From Billgrantia aerodenitrificans (GTDB lineage Bacteria > Pseudomonadota > Gammaproteobacteria > Pseudomonadales > Halomonadaceae): a stretch of 64,000 nucleotides of DNA. A program made the position numbers and the translations under genes. Within the stretch, counting starts at the first letter, position 1. Each line of letters opens with the position of its first letter. The stretch is from positions 124,001 to 188,000 of the forward strand of contig NZ_JABFTV010000009.1 of the NCBI RefSeq assembly GCF_021404405.1, written 5' to 3'. A model generated the notes under the pieces. It was not told where the DNA came from, searched no databases, and saw only the letters and a list, made by a program, of their open reading frames with translations. Shown here in pieces: positions 8,462 to 17,519 of this stretch.

Positions 8462-10165
8462 ATGGAATGGAAAACAACACCGGCACTCTCCAATCAGGCT
8501 ATCCGTACCGTCGGGCGAATCTTCGAGGGAAGCCACGACATCACAATATTTTCCGACACCTTGGCCCAACCACTGTCCGCGCAAGTGGCAAGCCTGAATC
8601 CCGCAAGTAAAATCCTCACCTTGCGCGTTTTTTGTCCTACAGGCAACATCGACGATTACATGCCCAACGGGCTAATATCCTTTGACTTGGAAAAAATGAA
8701 CCGGGACGACTCGCCGCTACTGCTGTGCTTCGAAAAGGTCCAGGCGACTCATGAGCGAATCTACAGCAATTTGTTCGAGATCCGTTGCGTTCTCGCCGAC
8801 TCGCTACTGATTACGGTCAAGCCCGGTGGCGTTAGAGTTCCGTTTCTGCTTGGGATGTCAGCCTCGGTAATGCTAGACGTGTTCTCAGGCAGCCTCGCTA
8901 TCAGCGCCCGCCTTTGCAACCTTTCCCTTGGCGGCTGCAGGCTTGAGGTTCCGCTAGAAAAAAGCATGCCTCTGACAATTCATCAGCAGATACCCAATAT
9001 TCATATTCAATTTCCCAATGGAGAGGGTTTTCGCGCCAAGGGTTCGATACGCAACATGCGACCCTTCGGTTGTGGACGATACATGGCGGTTGGAATACGC
9101 TTTATTGATCTTGATCGAGAGACACGGCAGCGGCTGCTCTACTTCATTACCGAGTCCGAAGTAGAATTGGCTAGACGCTTGGGAATGGAGAACAGGCGGG
9201 CGGGAATATCATCGCTTTTCCTCACTTCTACCCATGCCAGAAAGCCTATCAATGCTAGCAACAAGCGGAATAGACTACCTCCCATGGCCCATGCCGTCAA
9301 AGAGGTGGCTCGTCAACAGCACATCATTTTACATTACCTGAAAAATGAACGCCCCTTTCCCGAAAGCATACTTTACGAAGGCGCGGATTCTCTGCTGCAC
9401 TTGGCTGAGAGTGATCGACATCAATTTCTGTATACCCTGCGCTATGTCGGCGATGAAGCAACGTGGGTACGTCACTCCGTGCGGGTGGCAGCCCTTTTGG
9501 GAGACATTCTACTAACGCAGCCTGGCATGGCTGGTGATGCTCGCGAAGCGATCGCCGGCATCCTGTTGCACGCAATGGGAAAGCCACTACTCGTCAGTGA
9601 ACAGCTACCCTCCTTGGATATCAACCTTAGAACTTCTCAAAAAGACCTCTTGAAACATCATGTAAAGGCTCTACATCAGCAGTTGCATAAGGTGGGGTGG
9701 AGCCCGGGCCCTGTGCTCAGCAATATTATCAATGATATCAACGAGCGTCTCGATGGTAGTGGTTATCCGACAGGAAAGACAAAAGAAGCATTATCGAAAC
9801 TAGTGCGCACTGCATCCGTAATCAAAATTATTGATACGCTGACCCATGCACGCAATGGTAGACCTGCACTATCCCCCTTGGATGCCTATCGCTGGGTATA
9901 TGGTAATGGCGGTTATGACCGGCAGTGCTTGAATCGCTACGTTCGCCGCTACGGTTTGTATCCGGTGGGCAGTCTGGTCAAGTATTCGGGCGGGTTTCTC
10001 GCCTGGGTCATGAGACTCGGCCGAGAAGGCTCACCGAGTCAGGTGCGGGTCGTCAAGAACCTCGCCTTTGAGGACTCTAAACTCGATACCGTCCTGTCGG
10101 ACAAGGATATACAGCAGCTTGGCAAGCTGGAAGCAGTGGTCGACCCGGCCGACTTCCAGCTTTGA
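8462..10165 (+). CDS. PilZ domain protein with degenerate HD-GYP domain
   Basis: The 567-residue protein has a YcgR-N-like region (about 1-120), a PilZ domain (about 125-240) with the NxSxxG motif (N153, S155, G158), and an HD-GYP-like domain (about 330-530). The GYP signature is intact (DGSGYP, 431-436). The metal site is not: the HD pair reads H370-A371, and the HHE that precedes the GYP loop reads I426-N427-E428. I predict a catalytically dead HD-GYP domain used for protein contacts, with PilZ as the possible c-di-GMP sensor, although a clear RxxxR arm is not visible. It follows the REC-EAL gene by 36 bases and converges on metZ with only 13 bases between stops. Confidence 0.82.
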   Translation: MEWKTTPALSNQAIRTVGRIFEGSHDITIFSDTLAQPLSAQVASLNPASKILTLRVFCPTGNIDDYMPNGLISFDLEKMNRDDSPLLLCFEKVQATHERIYSNLFEIRCVLADSLLITVKPGGVRVPFLLGMSASVMLDVFSGSLAISARLCNLSLGGCRLEVPLEKSMPLTIHQQIPNIHIQFPNGEGFRAKGSIRNMRPFGCGRYMAVGIRFIDLDRETRQRLLYFITESEVELARRLGMENRRAGISSLFLTSTHARKPINASNKRNRLPPMAHAVKEVARQQHIILHYLKNERPFPESILYEGADSLLHLAESDRHQFLYTLRYVGDEATWVRHSVRVAALLGDILLTQPGMAGDAREAIAGILLHAMGKPLLVSEQLPSLDINLRTSQKDLLKHHVKALHQQLHKVGWSPGPVLSNIINDINERLDGSGYPTGKTKEALSKLVRTASVIKIIDTLTHARNGRPALSPLDAYRWVYGNGGYDRQCLNRYVRRYGLYPVGSLVKYSGGFLAWVMRLGREGSPSQVRVVKNLAFEDSKLDTVLSDKDIQQLGKLEAVVDPADFQL

Positions 10166-10178
10166 GCGAGCAAACCGG

Positions 10179-11375
10179 TTATGCCAATGCGTCCAGGCCA
10201 CGCGCCAGATCGAGGCGAATGTCCTCGATCGACTCGAGTCCTACCGCCACACGAATCAGCCCTTCACCAATACCGGCCGCATCCTTCTGCGCAGGAGAGA
10301 GCCGTCCATGGGTGGTGGTGGCAGGATGGGTGATGGTGCTCTTGACGTCACCCAGATTACCGGTGATCGACAGCATGCGCGTGGCATCGATGACCGACCA
10401 GGCCGCTTCGCGCCCCCCCTTCACCTCAAAGCCCAGCACCGCCCCGTAACCGGCCTGCTGCCGCCCAGCCAGCTCGTGCTGCGGATGCTCGGCGAGCCCA
10501 CTGTAATGTACCCGCGCCACGGCCGGGTGCACCTGCAGCCATTCGGCCAGCGCCTGGGCGTTCTCGCAGTGCGCCCGCATGCGCAGGCTGAGCGTCTCCA
10601 GCCCTTTGGTAAAGATCCAGGCGTTGAACGGACTCAGGCACGGGCCGCAGGTACGCACCACGCCGAAGACCTCCTCGAGTTCCTTGTTACGCCCCACCAC
10701 GGCGCCGCCCACCGCCCTGCCCTGGCCGTCCAGATACTTGGTGGCGGAATGGATCACCAGGTCGGCACCCAGCGCCAGCGGCTTCTGCAAGGCCGGCGTC
10801 AGGAAGCAGTTGTCGATGGCGAGCAACGCTGCGTGACGGCGGGCGATCTCGGCCAGCGCGGCGATGTCGACCACTTCGGAGAGCGGGTTGGAGGGCGTCT
10901 CGGCAAACAGCAGCCGGGTGTTGGGTGTGATCGCCGCCTCCCAGGCCGCCAGGTCCGAGAGCTCCACGTAGCGTGTGGTGATGCCCAGCTTGCCGAAGTA
11001 CTTGTCGAACAGGCTGACGGTGGAACCGAACAGCGAGCGCGAAGCGACGATCTCGTCGCCGGCCTGCAGCAGGGCAAGCACCGTCGAAAGAATCGCTGCC
11101 ATGCCGGAACTCGTCGCCACGCAGCGCTCACCGCCCTCGAGCGCTGCCAGGCGCCGCTCGAAGGTATGCACGGTGGGGTTGGTGAAGCGCGAATAGACGT
11201 TGCCTCGCTCCTCACCGCCAAACTTGCGCGCCGCTTCCGCGGCGCTGCCATAGACGAAGCTCGACGTGGGGAAGATCGGCTCGCCATGCTCCTGCTCATG
11301 GGTACGCTGGTGGCCGGCGCGAATCGCCAGCGTTTCCAGGGCCCAAGCCGGATCGGGTGTCATCTCGTCGTGCAT
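10179..11375 (-). CDS. metZ: O-succinylhomoserine sulfhydrylase
   Basis: The 398-residue enzyme is a Cys/Met-metabolism PLP protein. It has the YSRFTNPTV segment near residue 61, the SSGMAAI phosphate-binding loop near 89, the AETPSNP segment near 158, D188 (AIDNCF) and the PLP lysine K213 in SATKYLDGQG. Direct sulfhydrylation of O-succinylhomoserine to homocysteine is the assigned role of MetZ in Pseudomonas-type genomes, where it follows purF exactly as here (8 bases after purF). Cystathionine gamma-synthase is the close paralogous alternative, but the context favours metZ. It is the last gene of the long minus-strand block. Confidence 0.93.
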   Translation of the reverse strand: MHDEMTPDPAWALETLAIRAGHQRTHEQEHGEPIFPTSSFVYGSAAEAARKFGGEERGNVYSRFTNPTVHTFERRLAALEGGERCVATSSGMAAILSTVLALLQAGDEIVASRSLFGSTVSLFDKYFGKLGITTRYVELSDLAAWEAAITPNTRLLFAETPSNPLSEVVDIAALAEIARRHAALLAIDNCFLTPALQKPLALGADLVIHSATKYLDGQGRAVGGAVVGRNKELEEVFGVVRTCGPCLSPFNAWIFTKGLETLSLRMRAHCENAQALAEWLQVHPAVARVHYSGLAEHPQHELAGRQQAGYGAVLGFEVKGGREAAWSVIDATRMLSITGNLGDVKSTITHPATTTHGRLSPAQKDAAGIGEGLIRVAVGLESIEDIRLDLARGLDALA

Positions 11376-11383
11376 GGTGAGCC

Positions 11384-12907
11384 TCAGTCGTCGATGTCGT
11401 CATCCTGATTGTGCATGCCCACCAGTGCGTGGGCGCCGACGCTCTGCTGCTGCTTGGCCGCGTCGTTGCGCGAAGCCTCGAGTGCCGACAGGTAGTTTGC
11501 GTCGATGTCTCCGGTGATGTACAGGCCATCGAAGACGGAGCAGTCGAACTGGTCGAGATTGGGATTGACCTCACGGCAGGCGGCCTTGAGGTCGTCGAGA
11601 TCCTGATAGAAGATGCGGTCGGCACCGATCAGCTCCCCCACCTCGGTTTCGCTGCGACCGTGGGCGATCAGCTCGGAGGCCGCCGGCATGTCGATGCCAT
11701 ACACGTTAGGGTAGCGCACCGGCGGCGCCGCCGAGGCGAAATAGACCTTGTTGGCACCGGCCTCACGGGCCATCTGAATGATCTGCTTGCAGGTGGTGCC
11801 ACGCACGATGGAGTCATCCACCAGCAGTACGTTCTTGCCTTTGAACTCGACGCCGATGGCGTTGAGCTTCTGACGCACCGACTTCTTGCGCTGGGTCTGA
11901 CCCGGCATGATGAAGGTCCGCCCGATGTAGCGGTTCTTCATGAAGCCTTCGCGATAGGTCACTCCCAGATGCTGTGCCAGCTCCAGGGCCGAGGTGCGCG
12001 AGGTGTCGGGAATCGGGATCACCACGTCGATGTCGTGGTCGGGCCATTCGCTGCGAATGCGATCGCCCAGCTTGCGTCCCATCTGGATGCGGGTGCCGTA
12101 GACATAGGCGCCATCGAGAATCGAGTCCGGGCGTGCCAGGTAGACATGCTCGAAGATGCACGGCGCCAGCAGCGGCGCATCGGCGCACGACTGGGTATGG
12201 ATGTTGCCGTTCATGTCGACGAAGATCGCCTCGCCCGGGGCCAGGTCGCGATGCAGCTCGAAGCCGCCCACGTCGAGCGCCACCGACTCGGAGGCGATCA
12301 TCACCTCCTGGCCGTTACCCTCGTCGCGGGTGCCGAACACCACCGGGCGAATGCCATGGGGGTCACGGAAGGCCACCAGGCCGACGCCGTTGATGATCGC
12401 CACCGCGGCATAGCCGCCACGGCAGCGCCGGTGCACGCGGCGCACCGCATCGAAGATGTCGCCAGGCGAGAGATGCAGCCCCTGCTTGCCCAGCTCATGG
12501 GCAAAGACGTTGAGCAGCACTTCCGAGTCGGAGCTGGTATTGATGTGGCGCAGGTCGGAGGAGAACAGTTCCTGCTTGATCTGCTCCGAGTTGGTCAGGT
12601 TACCGTTGTGAGCCAGTGCGATGCCGTAGGGGGAGTTGACGTAGAACGGCTGCGATTCCGCCTCGCTCGAGGAACCCGCGGTCGGATAGCGCACATGGCC
12701 GATTCCCAGGTTGCCCTTCAGGCGTGCCATGTGACGGGTGTGGAACACGTCGCGCACCAGACCATTGCTCTTGCGCAGCAGAAAACGGCCTTCGTTCCAG
12801 GTCATCATGCCGGCGGCATCCTGACCACGATGCTGCAGCACTGTCAGGGCGTCGTAGATCGCCTGATTCACGGTCTGCTTGGCCAGAAGGCCGACGATAC
12901 CGCACAT
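11384..12907 (-). CDS. purF: Amidophosphoribosyltransferase
   Basis: The 507-residue protein starts MCGIVGLL, giving the N-terminal catalytic cysteine (residue 2, first after Met removal) of the class-II glutamine amidotransferase domain (about 2-235). The phosphoribosyltransferase half (about 255-470) holds the PRPP loop [13 protein letters not shown]. It makes 5-phosphoribosylamine, the committed step of purine synthesis. The start has AAGGTGG just upstream. It lies after cvpA with a 111-base gap that contains an imperfect tandem repeat. The length matches the family. Confidence 0.97.
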   Translation of the reverse strand: MCGIVGLLAKQTVNQAIYDALTVLQHRGQDAAGMMTWNEGRFLLRKSNGLVRDVFHTRHMARLKGNLGIGHVRYPTAGSSSEAESQPFYVNSPYGIALAHNGNLTNSEQIKQELFSSDLRHINTSSDSEVLLNVFAHELGKQGLHLSPGDIFDAVRRVHRRCRGGYAAVAIINGVGLVAFRDPHGIRPVVFGTRDEGNGQEVMIASESVALDVGGFELHRDLAPGEAIFVDMNGNIHTQSCADAPLLAPCIFEHVYLARPDSILDGAYVYGTRIQMGRKLGDRIRSEWPDHDIDVVIPIPDTSRTSALELAQHLGVTYREGFMKNRYIGRTFIMPGQTQRKKSVRQKLNAIGVEFKGKNVLLVDDSIVRGTTCKQIIQMAREAGANKVYFASAAPPVRYPNVYGIDMPAASELIAHGRSETEVGELIGADRIFYQDLDDLKAACREVNPNLDQFDCSVFDGLYITGDIDANYLSALEASRNDAAKQQQSVGAHALVGMHNQDDDIDD

Positions 12908-12965
12908 TCCACCTTACCTCGCTTGCAGGGGTGCCGACCGCAGCCGGCTTGAAAAAAGCCTATTT

Positions 12966-13024
12966 CAAACAATCACAAGTTCAAGCAGTCACAGGTTCGA
13001 ACAATAAGGTTCGAGCAATCACAG
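12966..13024. repeat. Imperfect tandem repeat of about 16 bases between cvpA and purF
   Basis: Four adjacent units resemble CAAGCAATCACAGGTT: 12966-12981, 12982-12997, a 14-base unit at 12998-13011 and a partial one at 13012-13024 that runs into the cvpA stop codon. The units touch with no spacers, so this is not a CRISPR. It may reflect replication slippage. Confidence 0.65.
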
Positions 13025-13582
13025 CGCGCCGGGTTCGGGCTCGCCGGCATCGCGACGCTCGGGCAGCGGCATGTTACGCCAGGCTTCGGGGGCCTCGGGC
13101 ACGCGGCCTTCCCAGGCCTCGAGCTGACTCACCGCCCAGTCGCGCATCTGCTCGAAGGTGGGGCGAAGCTCGGCCTCCTGCCATGCCTGCAGCTGGGCCA
13201 GCGGCGTCAGGCTGATCAGGATGGTAGCCACCACCAGTACCGCGGCACCGCGGGCAACGCCGAAGCAGGCGCCGGCCACGCGATTGAAAAAGCCCATACC
13301 GACCCACTCCACCGCGGCATGCACCATGCGGATGACGATCCCGCACAGCAGCACCACGCAAAGGATGACCAGTACGAAGGCCAGCACCAGCCGCCCGTCG
13401 GCGTTGTCGATCACACCGGAAAGCAGGTCGGCCACCGGCTCGGCAAGCAAGCGCGCGGCCAGTAGCGCGATGATCCAGGCCGCCAGCCCCAGGCCCTCCC
13501 GCACCAGACCGCGCATGAAGCCGGCCAGCGTCGAAACGGCCAGCACGGCGAGAAAGCCCCAGTCGATCCAGGTCAGCGTCAT
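13019..13582 (-). CDS. cvpA: CvpA family inner-membrane protein
   Basis: The 187-residue protein has four membrane segments in the first 130 residues and the CvpA start pattern (TWIDWGFLAVLAVSTLAG, then MRGLVREG). The C-terminal 55 residues are acidic, Pro/Glu-rich and probably cytosolic. CvpA is linked to colicin V production, bile or stress resistance and purine operon co-expression. It sits upstream of purF, as in E. coli and Pseudomonas, and 4 bases after the SPOR gene, so it is part of the same transcript. Confidence 0.93.
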   Translation of the reverse strand: MTLTWIDWGFLAVLAVSTLAGFMRGLVREGLGLAAWIIALLAARLLAEPVADLLSGVIDNADGRLVLAFVLVILCVVLLCGIVIRMVHAAVEWVGMGFFNRVAGACFGVARGAAVLVVATILISLTPLAQLQAWQEAELRPTFEQMRDWAVSQLEAWEGRVPEAPEAWRNMPLPERRDAGEPEPGAL

Positions 13583-13586
13583 CGTT

Positions 13587-14279
13587 TCAGTCTCTTACCC
13601 TGACCAGTAGACCCTGAAGGTTGGCGCGCTCCTTCACCGTATTCATGGCCCGCTCACCCGACTCCGAGGAGTCGAAGGGGCCCACGTAAACGGTCGTCAT
13701 GTTATTGTCGCGCCGCCGGCTATAAACGGGGAAGCCCTCTTCCTCGAGCCGCGCCTGCAGGCGCTCGGCATTGCCCGCCTCACCGAAACTACCCACCTGC
13801 ACGGCCCACTCGCCGCCCGGCGATGCGGTCGTGGCCGGGGGGGACTGAGGCTCGGGGCTCGATGTAGCCGGCGGGCTACTTGCCACTCGCTCGGATGCCG
13901 CCTGGGCCAGATCGGCAATCGGATCCTGCCGGGGCGCTTCTGCCGGTGGCGCACCGCTACTCGCCTCGCTCTGCTGAACCGCCACGGCCGGCTGCGGGTC
14001 GACTTGTGCTGCCGCCCCGGGCTCCGCGCCCTCCACAGGCAGCTCCGGCTCGGTCGGGGCCGGACTGGTGCCGGGGGAGCGAATCTGGCCAAGGCTCTCC
14101 GGCGGCTGCGGGTCGGGCACGTTACGCCGCTCCACCGGCACCGGCTGCTCGATGGTCAGAACCGGCTGGGGGCGCTCGTCGCGGGGAGCCGGTTCGTCGA
14201 ACAGCATCGGCACAAAGATCACGGCCAAGGCGATCAGGATGACCGCCCCGCTGATTCGTTCGCGCATTCCGTATTTCAT
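13587..14279 (-). CDS. dedD: SPOR-domain cell-division protein (DedD-like)
   Basis: From ATG at 14279 the product is 230 residues. It has a short basic start (MKYGMRERISGA), one membrane helix (about 9-27), a long Pro/Glu/Ala-rich periplasmic linker and a C-terminal SPOR domain (about 152-228) opening WAVQVGSFGEAGNA. SPOR domains bind denuded peptidoglycan glycans at the septum, so this should be a division-site protein. A longer reading frame runs upstream to 14519, but it crosses folC and lacks a signal. AGGAGGGG just before the ATG pair fixes the start here. The folC-dedD-cvpA-purF order is conserved. Confidence 0.9.
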   Translation of the reverse strand: MKYGMRERISGAVILIALAVIFVPMLFDEPAPRDERPQPVLTIEQPVPVERRNVPDPQPPESLGQIRSPGTSPAPTEPELPVEGAEPGAAAQVDPQPAVAVQQSEASSGAPPAEAPRQDPIADLAQAASERVASSPPATSSPEPQSPPATTASPGGEWAVQVGSFGEAGNAERLQARLEEEGFPVYSRRRDNNMTTVYVGPFDSSESGERAMNTVKERANLQGLLVRVRD

Positions 14280-14296
14280 CATCCCCTCCTGCCCCG

Positions 14297-15583
14297 CTAT
14301 GCCGCGTGTGCCTGCTTCCATGACAATATGGCGGCCACCATGAAGAAGGAGCCGCAGACCAGCACCCGATCGTCGGCGGCCAACCGTTCGGCCAGCCACT
14401 CGGCACCGGCCTCGGGCGATGCCGCCTGATAAGCGACCTTCCCCCCATGAGCCTCGATACGGCTCGCCAGCTCCGACGCTTCGCGTGCACGTTCGCCACC
14501 CAGGGTGGCGGCCACCCACTCATCCGCCACGCTGCCTAACGCCTCGATCACCCCATCGGCATCCTTGTCGCCGAGCATGCCCAGCAGCACCCAGGTGCGC
14601 CCACGGCATGGCTGCGCTGCGAGTCGGCCAGCCAGGTAGCCGGCAGCGTGCGGATTGTGACCTACGTCCAGGCACCATTGCCCTAGCCACTGCATGCGTC
14701 CGGGCACTCGCACATCGCGCATGGCCTCGCGACAGCGCTGCTCGTCGAGCGCAATGCCGGCCGCCACCAGGGCCTGCAGGGCCGTGGCGGCATTGTCCAG
14801 CGGCAACCCCGGATCGGGCAAGTCGTCGAGGCTTAGAATCGTCCCGTCGGAAGCGGTTCCCTGCCAGCTGAAACCGCCCTGTGCCGTACCAACCCGCCAT
14901 TCGAAGTCCTGCCCCAAGGCGCTGACAGGCGCCTCTCGCTCCTGGGCCGACTGGCGCACACTTGCGGGAAGCTCGCCGCTGCCCAGCACGGCCGGGCAAC
15001 CGGCGCGCATGATGCCGGCCTTCTCGCGCCCGATACCTTCGAGCTCATTGCCGAGAAAGGCCGCGTGATCGAGGGCAATGGTAGTGATGACGGCGACATC
15101 GGCGTCGATGACGTTGACCGCATCGAGCCGGCCGCCCAGCCCTACCTCGAGCACAGCGAGATCGGGGCGGCGCCGTGCGATGAGCCACAGTGCGGCCAGG
15201 GTGCCGGCTTCGAAGTAGGTCAGACTGACGGGATCGTCGGCTAGGCGCGCCGCCTCCACGGCCTCGAAGCCGGCGATCAGCGCGGCGTCGTCTGCCTCGC
15301 TGCCATCGAACCGCAGCCGCTCGTTGTAGCGCAGCAGATGCGGTGAGGTATAGGCAGCCACGGAGAGCCCATGAGCACGTGCCACTGTCTCGATCATGGC
15401 GACGGTGGAACCCTTGCCGTTGGTACCGGCCACGGTGATGATGCGCGACGCCAGAGGCTCATCGAGTAGCCCCATACGGCGGGCCACCTCGGCCACCCTG
15501 TCGAGGCCGAGGTCGATGCCCACCGGGTGCACCCGCTCCAGGTACTCAAGCCAGGCATCCAGCGTACGCGTCGTCGAAGACAT
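14297..15583 (-). CDS. folC: Bifunctional folylpolyglutamate/dihydrofolate synthase
   Basis: The product is 428 residues from the ATG at 15583; a GTG one codon earlier is also possible, but AAGG is better spaced for the ATG. The ATP-binding loop GTNGKGS lies near residues 53-59, followed by the typical YTSPHLLRYNER segment near 80 and a Mur-ligase-type central domain. The enzyme makes dihydrofolate from dihydropteroate and adds glutamates to folates. It is 9 bases after accD and 17 bases before dedD on the same strand. Confidence 0.95.
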   Translation of the reverse strand: MSSTTRTLDAWLEYLERVHPVGIDLGLDRVAEVARRMGLLDEPLASRIITVAGTNGKGSTVAMIETVARAHGLSVAAYTSPHLLRYNERLRFDGSEADDAALIAGFEAVEAARLADDPVSLTYFEAGTLAALWLIARRRPDLAVLEVGLGGRLDAVNVIDADVAVITTIALDHAAFLGNELEGIGREKAGIMRAGCPAVLGSGELPASVRQSAQEREAPVSALGQDFEWRVGTAQGGFSWQGTASDGTILSLDDLPDPGLPLDNAATALQALVAAGIALDEQRCREAMRDVRVPGRMQWLGQWCLDVGHNPHAAGYLAGRLAAQPCRGRTWVLLGMLGDKDADGVIEALGSVADEWVAATLGGERAREASELASRIEAHGGKVAYQAASPEAGAEWLAERLAADDRVLVCGSFFMVAAILSWKQAHAA

Positions 15584-15592
15584 CACGAGCCT

Positions 15593-16621
15593 TCAGCGCG
15601 CCGCATCGGGCCGACCATCCGCATCCTCGGATGAGGTCGAGGTATCGGCATCTTCCGACGTGTCCAGCTCTGCCGCCTCGATGATCTCACCCTCTTCCAC
15701 CGCCGCACGCTCGGCCTCGTCGACCAGGTCCGGCTCGTGAAGCAGACTCTCTTCGAGACCGCTGGGCGGCTGGTGAGTCAGCTTGCGTAGTACGCCCCCC
15801 AGACGCGAGCGCATCTCGCCGCGCGGCACGATCATGTCCACCGTGCCATGCTCGAGCAGGAACTCACTGCGCTGGAAGCCTTCCGGTAGCTTCTCGCGCA
15901 CCGTCTGTTCGATCACGCGCGGGCCGGCGAAGCCGATCAGCGCGTTGGGCTCGGCCACGTTGAGATCGCCGAGCATGGCCAGTGAAGCGGACACACCGCC
16001 GAATACCGGGTCGGTGAGTACCGAGATGTAAGGCACGCCCGCCACGCGCAGACGCTCCAGCGCCGCCGAGGTCTTGGCCATTTGCATCAGCGAGAACAGT
16101 GCTTCCTGCATCCGTGCCCCGCCCGAGGCGGAGAAGCAGATGAAGGGAATGCGCTCCTCCAGGGCCAGGGTGGCGGCGCGCACGAACTTCTCGCCCACCA
16201 CGGCCCCCATCGAGCCGCCCATGAAGGTGAACTCGAAGGCCACCACGACGACGGGCAAGCCATCGAGCTTGCCGCGCATGGCCACCAGGGCGTCCTTCTC
16301 ACCGGTCTCCTTCTGGGCCGCATTGAGGCGGTCCTTGTACTTCTTGGAGTCGCGGAACTTGAGGCGATCCACCGGCTCCAGCTCGGCCGAGATCTCTTCC
16401 CGTCCCTCCTTGTCGAGGAACCAGTCGAGACGCTTGCGCGCGGTCAGGCGCAGGTGATGATCGCACTTGGGACAGACGTTGTGATGCTTCTCCAGTTCGG
16501 GCAGATAGAGCACCGCCTCGCACTTCGGGCACTTGCGCCACAGGCCGTCGGGCACGCTGGCCCGTCGGTCCTTGCGCTGAATCCGCCCCATGGAGGGCAC
16601 AATCTTGTCGAGCCAGCTCAT
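15593..16621 (-). CDS. accD: Acetyl-CoA carboxylase carboxyltransferase subunit beta
   Basis: The 342-residue protein has the N-terminal four-cysteine zinc ribbon (C31, C34, C50, C53) and the crotonase-type carboxyltransferase domain, with [12 protein letters not shown] and SGGARMQEA segments. It pairs with AccA to carboxylate acetyl-CoA. The last 50 residues are an acidic Ser/Glu/Asp-rich tail longer than in E. coli, probably disordered. It is followed closely by folC. The gap to trpA upstream is about 80 bases, so trp and acc may be co-transcribed. Confidence 0.96.
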   Translation of the reverse strand: MSWLDKIVPSMGRIQRKDRRASVPDGLWRKCPKCEAVLYLPELEKHHNVCPKCDHHLRLTARKRLDWFLDKEGREEISAELEPVDRLKFRDSKKYKDRLNAAQKETGEKDALVAMRGKLDGLPVVVVAFEFTFMGGSMGAVVGEKFVRAATLALEERIPFICFSASGGARMQEALFSLMQMAKTSAALERLRVAGVPYISVLTDPVFGGVSASLAMLGDLNVAEPNALIGFAGPRVIEQTVREKLPEGFQRSEFLLEHGTVDMIVPRGEMRSRLGGVLRKLTHQPPSGLEESLLHEPDLVDEAERAAVEEGEIIEAAELDTSEDADTSTSSEDADGRPDAAR

Positions 16622-16701
16622 GTCAGAAAGGCTTCCGTATGCTGTTGCGCCCGGTCGTGCCGGGCGTCATGAGTCGAATCTTTAGCAGGGCAAGGGCGCG
16701 C

Positions 16702-17517
16702 TCAGCGGGCAGGCAACGCATCCAGGGCCTGACGCATCTCGCTCAGCACCGCCTTGAGCTCATCGGCAATCGCTTCCGGCCGCTCGGCGTTGTCGGCAAT
16801 CCGGCTGACCAGCGCGCTGCCGACGATCACGCCATCGGCGACCTTGCCAACCTCGGCGGCCGAGGCACCGTCACGGATACCGAAACCGACGCACAGCGGC
16901 AACTCGGTCAGACCGCGCAGCGGCGCCAGATGCTCGGCCACGTCGGCGGCATTGAGCGTGGCGGCCCCGGTCACGCCCTTGAGCGCAACATAGTAGAGAT
17001 AGCCCTCGCCATGGGCGCATATTGTAGCGGCCCGCTCACGCGAAGTGGTAGGGGCGACGAGAAAGATCGACGCCAGACCGCGCTGCTTGAGGATGGGGCC
17101 GAACTCGTCGGCCTCCTCCGGCGGCATGTCCACGGTCAGCACGCCATCGACACCGGCCGCGGCGGCCTGGTCGGCAAAAGCCTCGAGGCCGATGCGCTCG
17201 ACCGGGTTGAGGTAGCCCATCAGCACCACGGGCGTATCGCCGTCGGTCTGACGGAACTCGCGCACCATCTCGAACAGGTGGGTCAGGCGCACCTTGTGCT
17301 GGAGCGCCCGCTCGCAGGCCTTCTGGATCACCGGGCCATCGGCCATGGGGTCGGAAAACGGCACGCCCAGCTCGATCACGTCGGCGCCCGCCTCCACCAG
17401 CGCGTGCATGAAGCCAACCGTGTACTGCGGGGCCGGGTCGCCGGCGGTGATATAGGGAATCAGCGCGCGGCGGCCCTGGGTCTTGAGTTCGGCGAAGCGT
17501 TTGTCGATTCGATTCAT
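16702..17517 (-). CDS. trpA: Tryptophan synthase alpha chain
   Basis: The product is 271 residues from ATG at 17517 ([12 protein letters not shown]). The frame stays open upstream but that part lies inside trpB. It has the TIM-barrel signature with the catalytic Glu in [12 protein letters not shown], the second acid in a VDMPPEE region and the phosphate-binding GFGIRDG segment. It cleaves indole-3-glycerol phosphate and passes indole to TrpB. The start lies 2 bases after the trpB stop, so translation is coupled. Confidence 0.96.
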   Translation of the reverse strand: MNRIDKRFAELKTQGRRALIPYITAGDPAPQYTVGFMHALVEAGADVIELGVPFSDPMADGPVIQKACERALQHKVRLTHLFEMVREFRQTDGDTPVVLMGYLNPVERIGLEAFADQAAAAGVDGVLTVDMPPEEADEFGPILKQRGLASIFLVAPTTSRERAATICAHGEGYLYYVALKGVTGAATLNAADVAEHLAPLRGLTELPLCVGFGIRDGASAAEVGKVADGVIVGSALVSRIADNAERPEAIADELKAVLSEMRQALDALPAR

Positions 17518-17519
17518 CG

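Noticed and set aside
10068..11408. Long 446-codon plus-strand frame opposite metZ
   Set aside because: It is the antisense shadow of a high-GC gene with no family features; metZ is certain on the other strand.
11411..12952. 513-codon plus-strand frame opposite purF
   Set aside because: Shadow frame; composition is His/Gly/Val-rich without domains, and purF explains the DNA.
12966..13024. Short CRISPR-like array
   Set aside because: Units touch with no spacers and are imperfect; no cas genes in the window.
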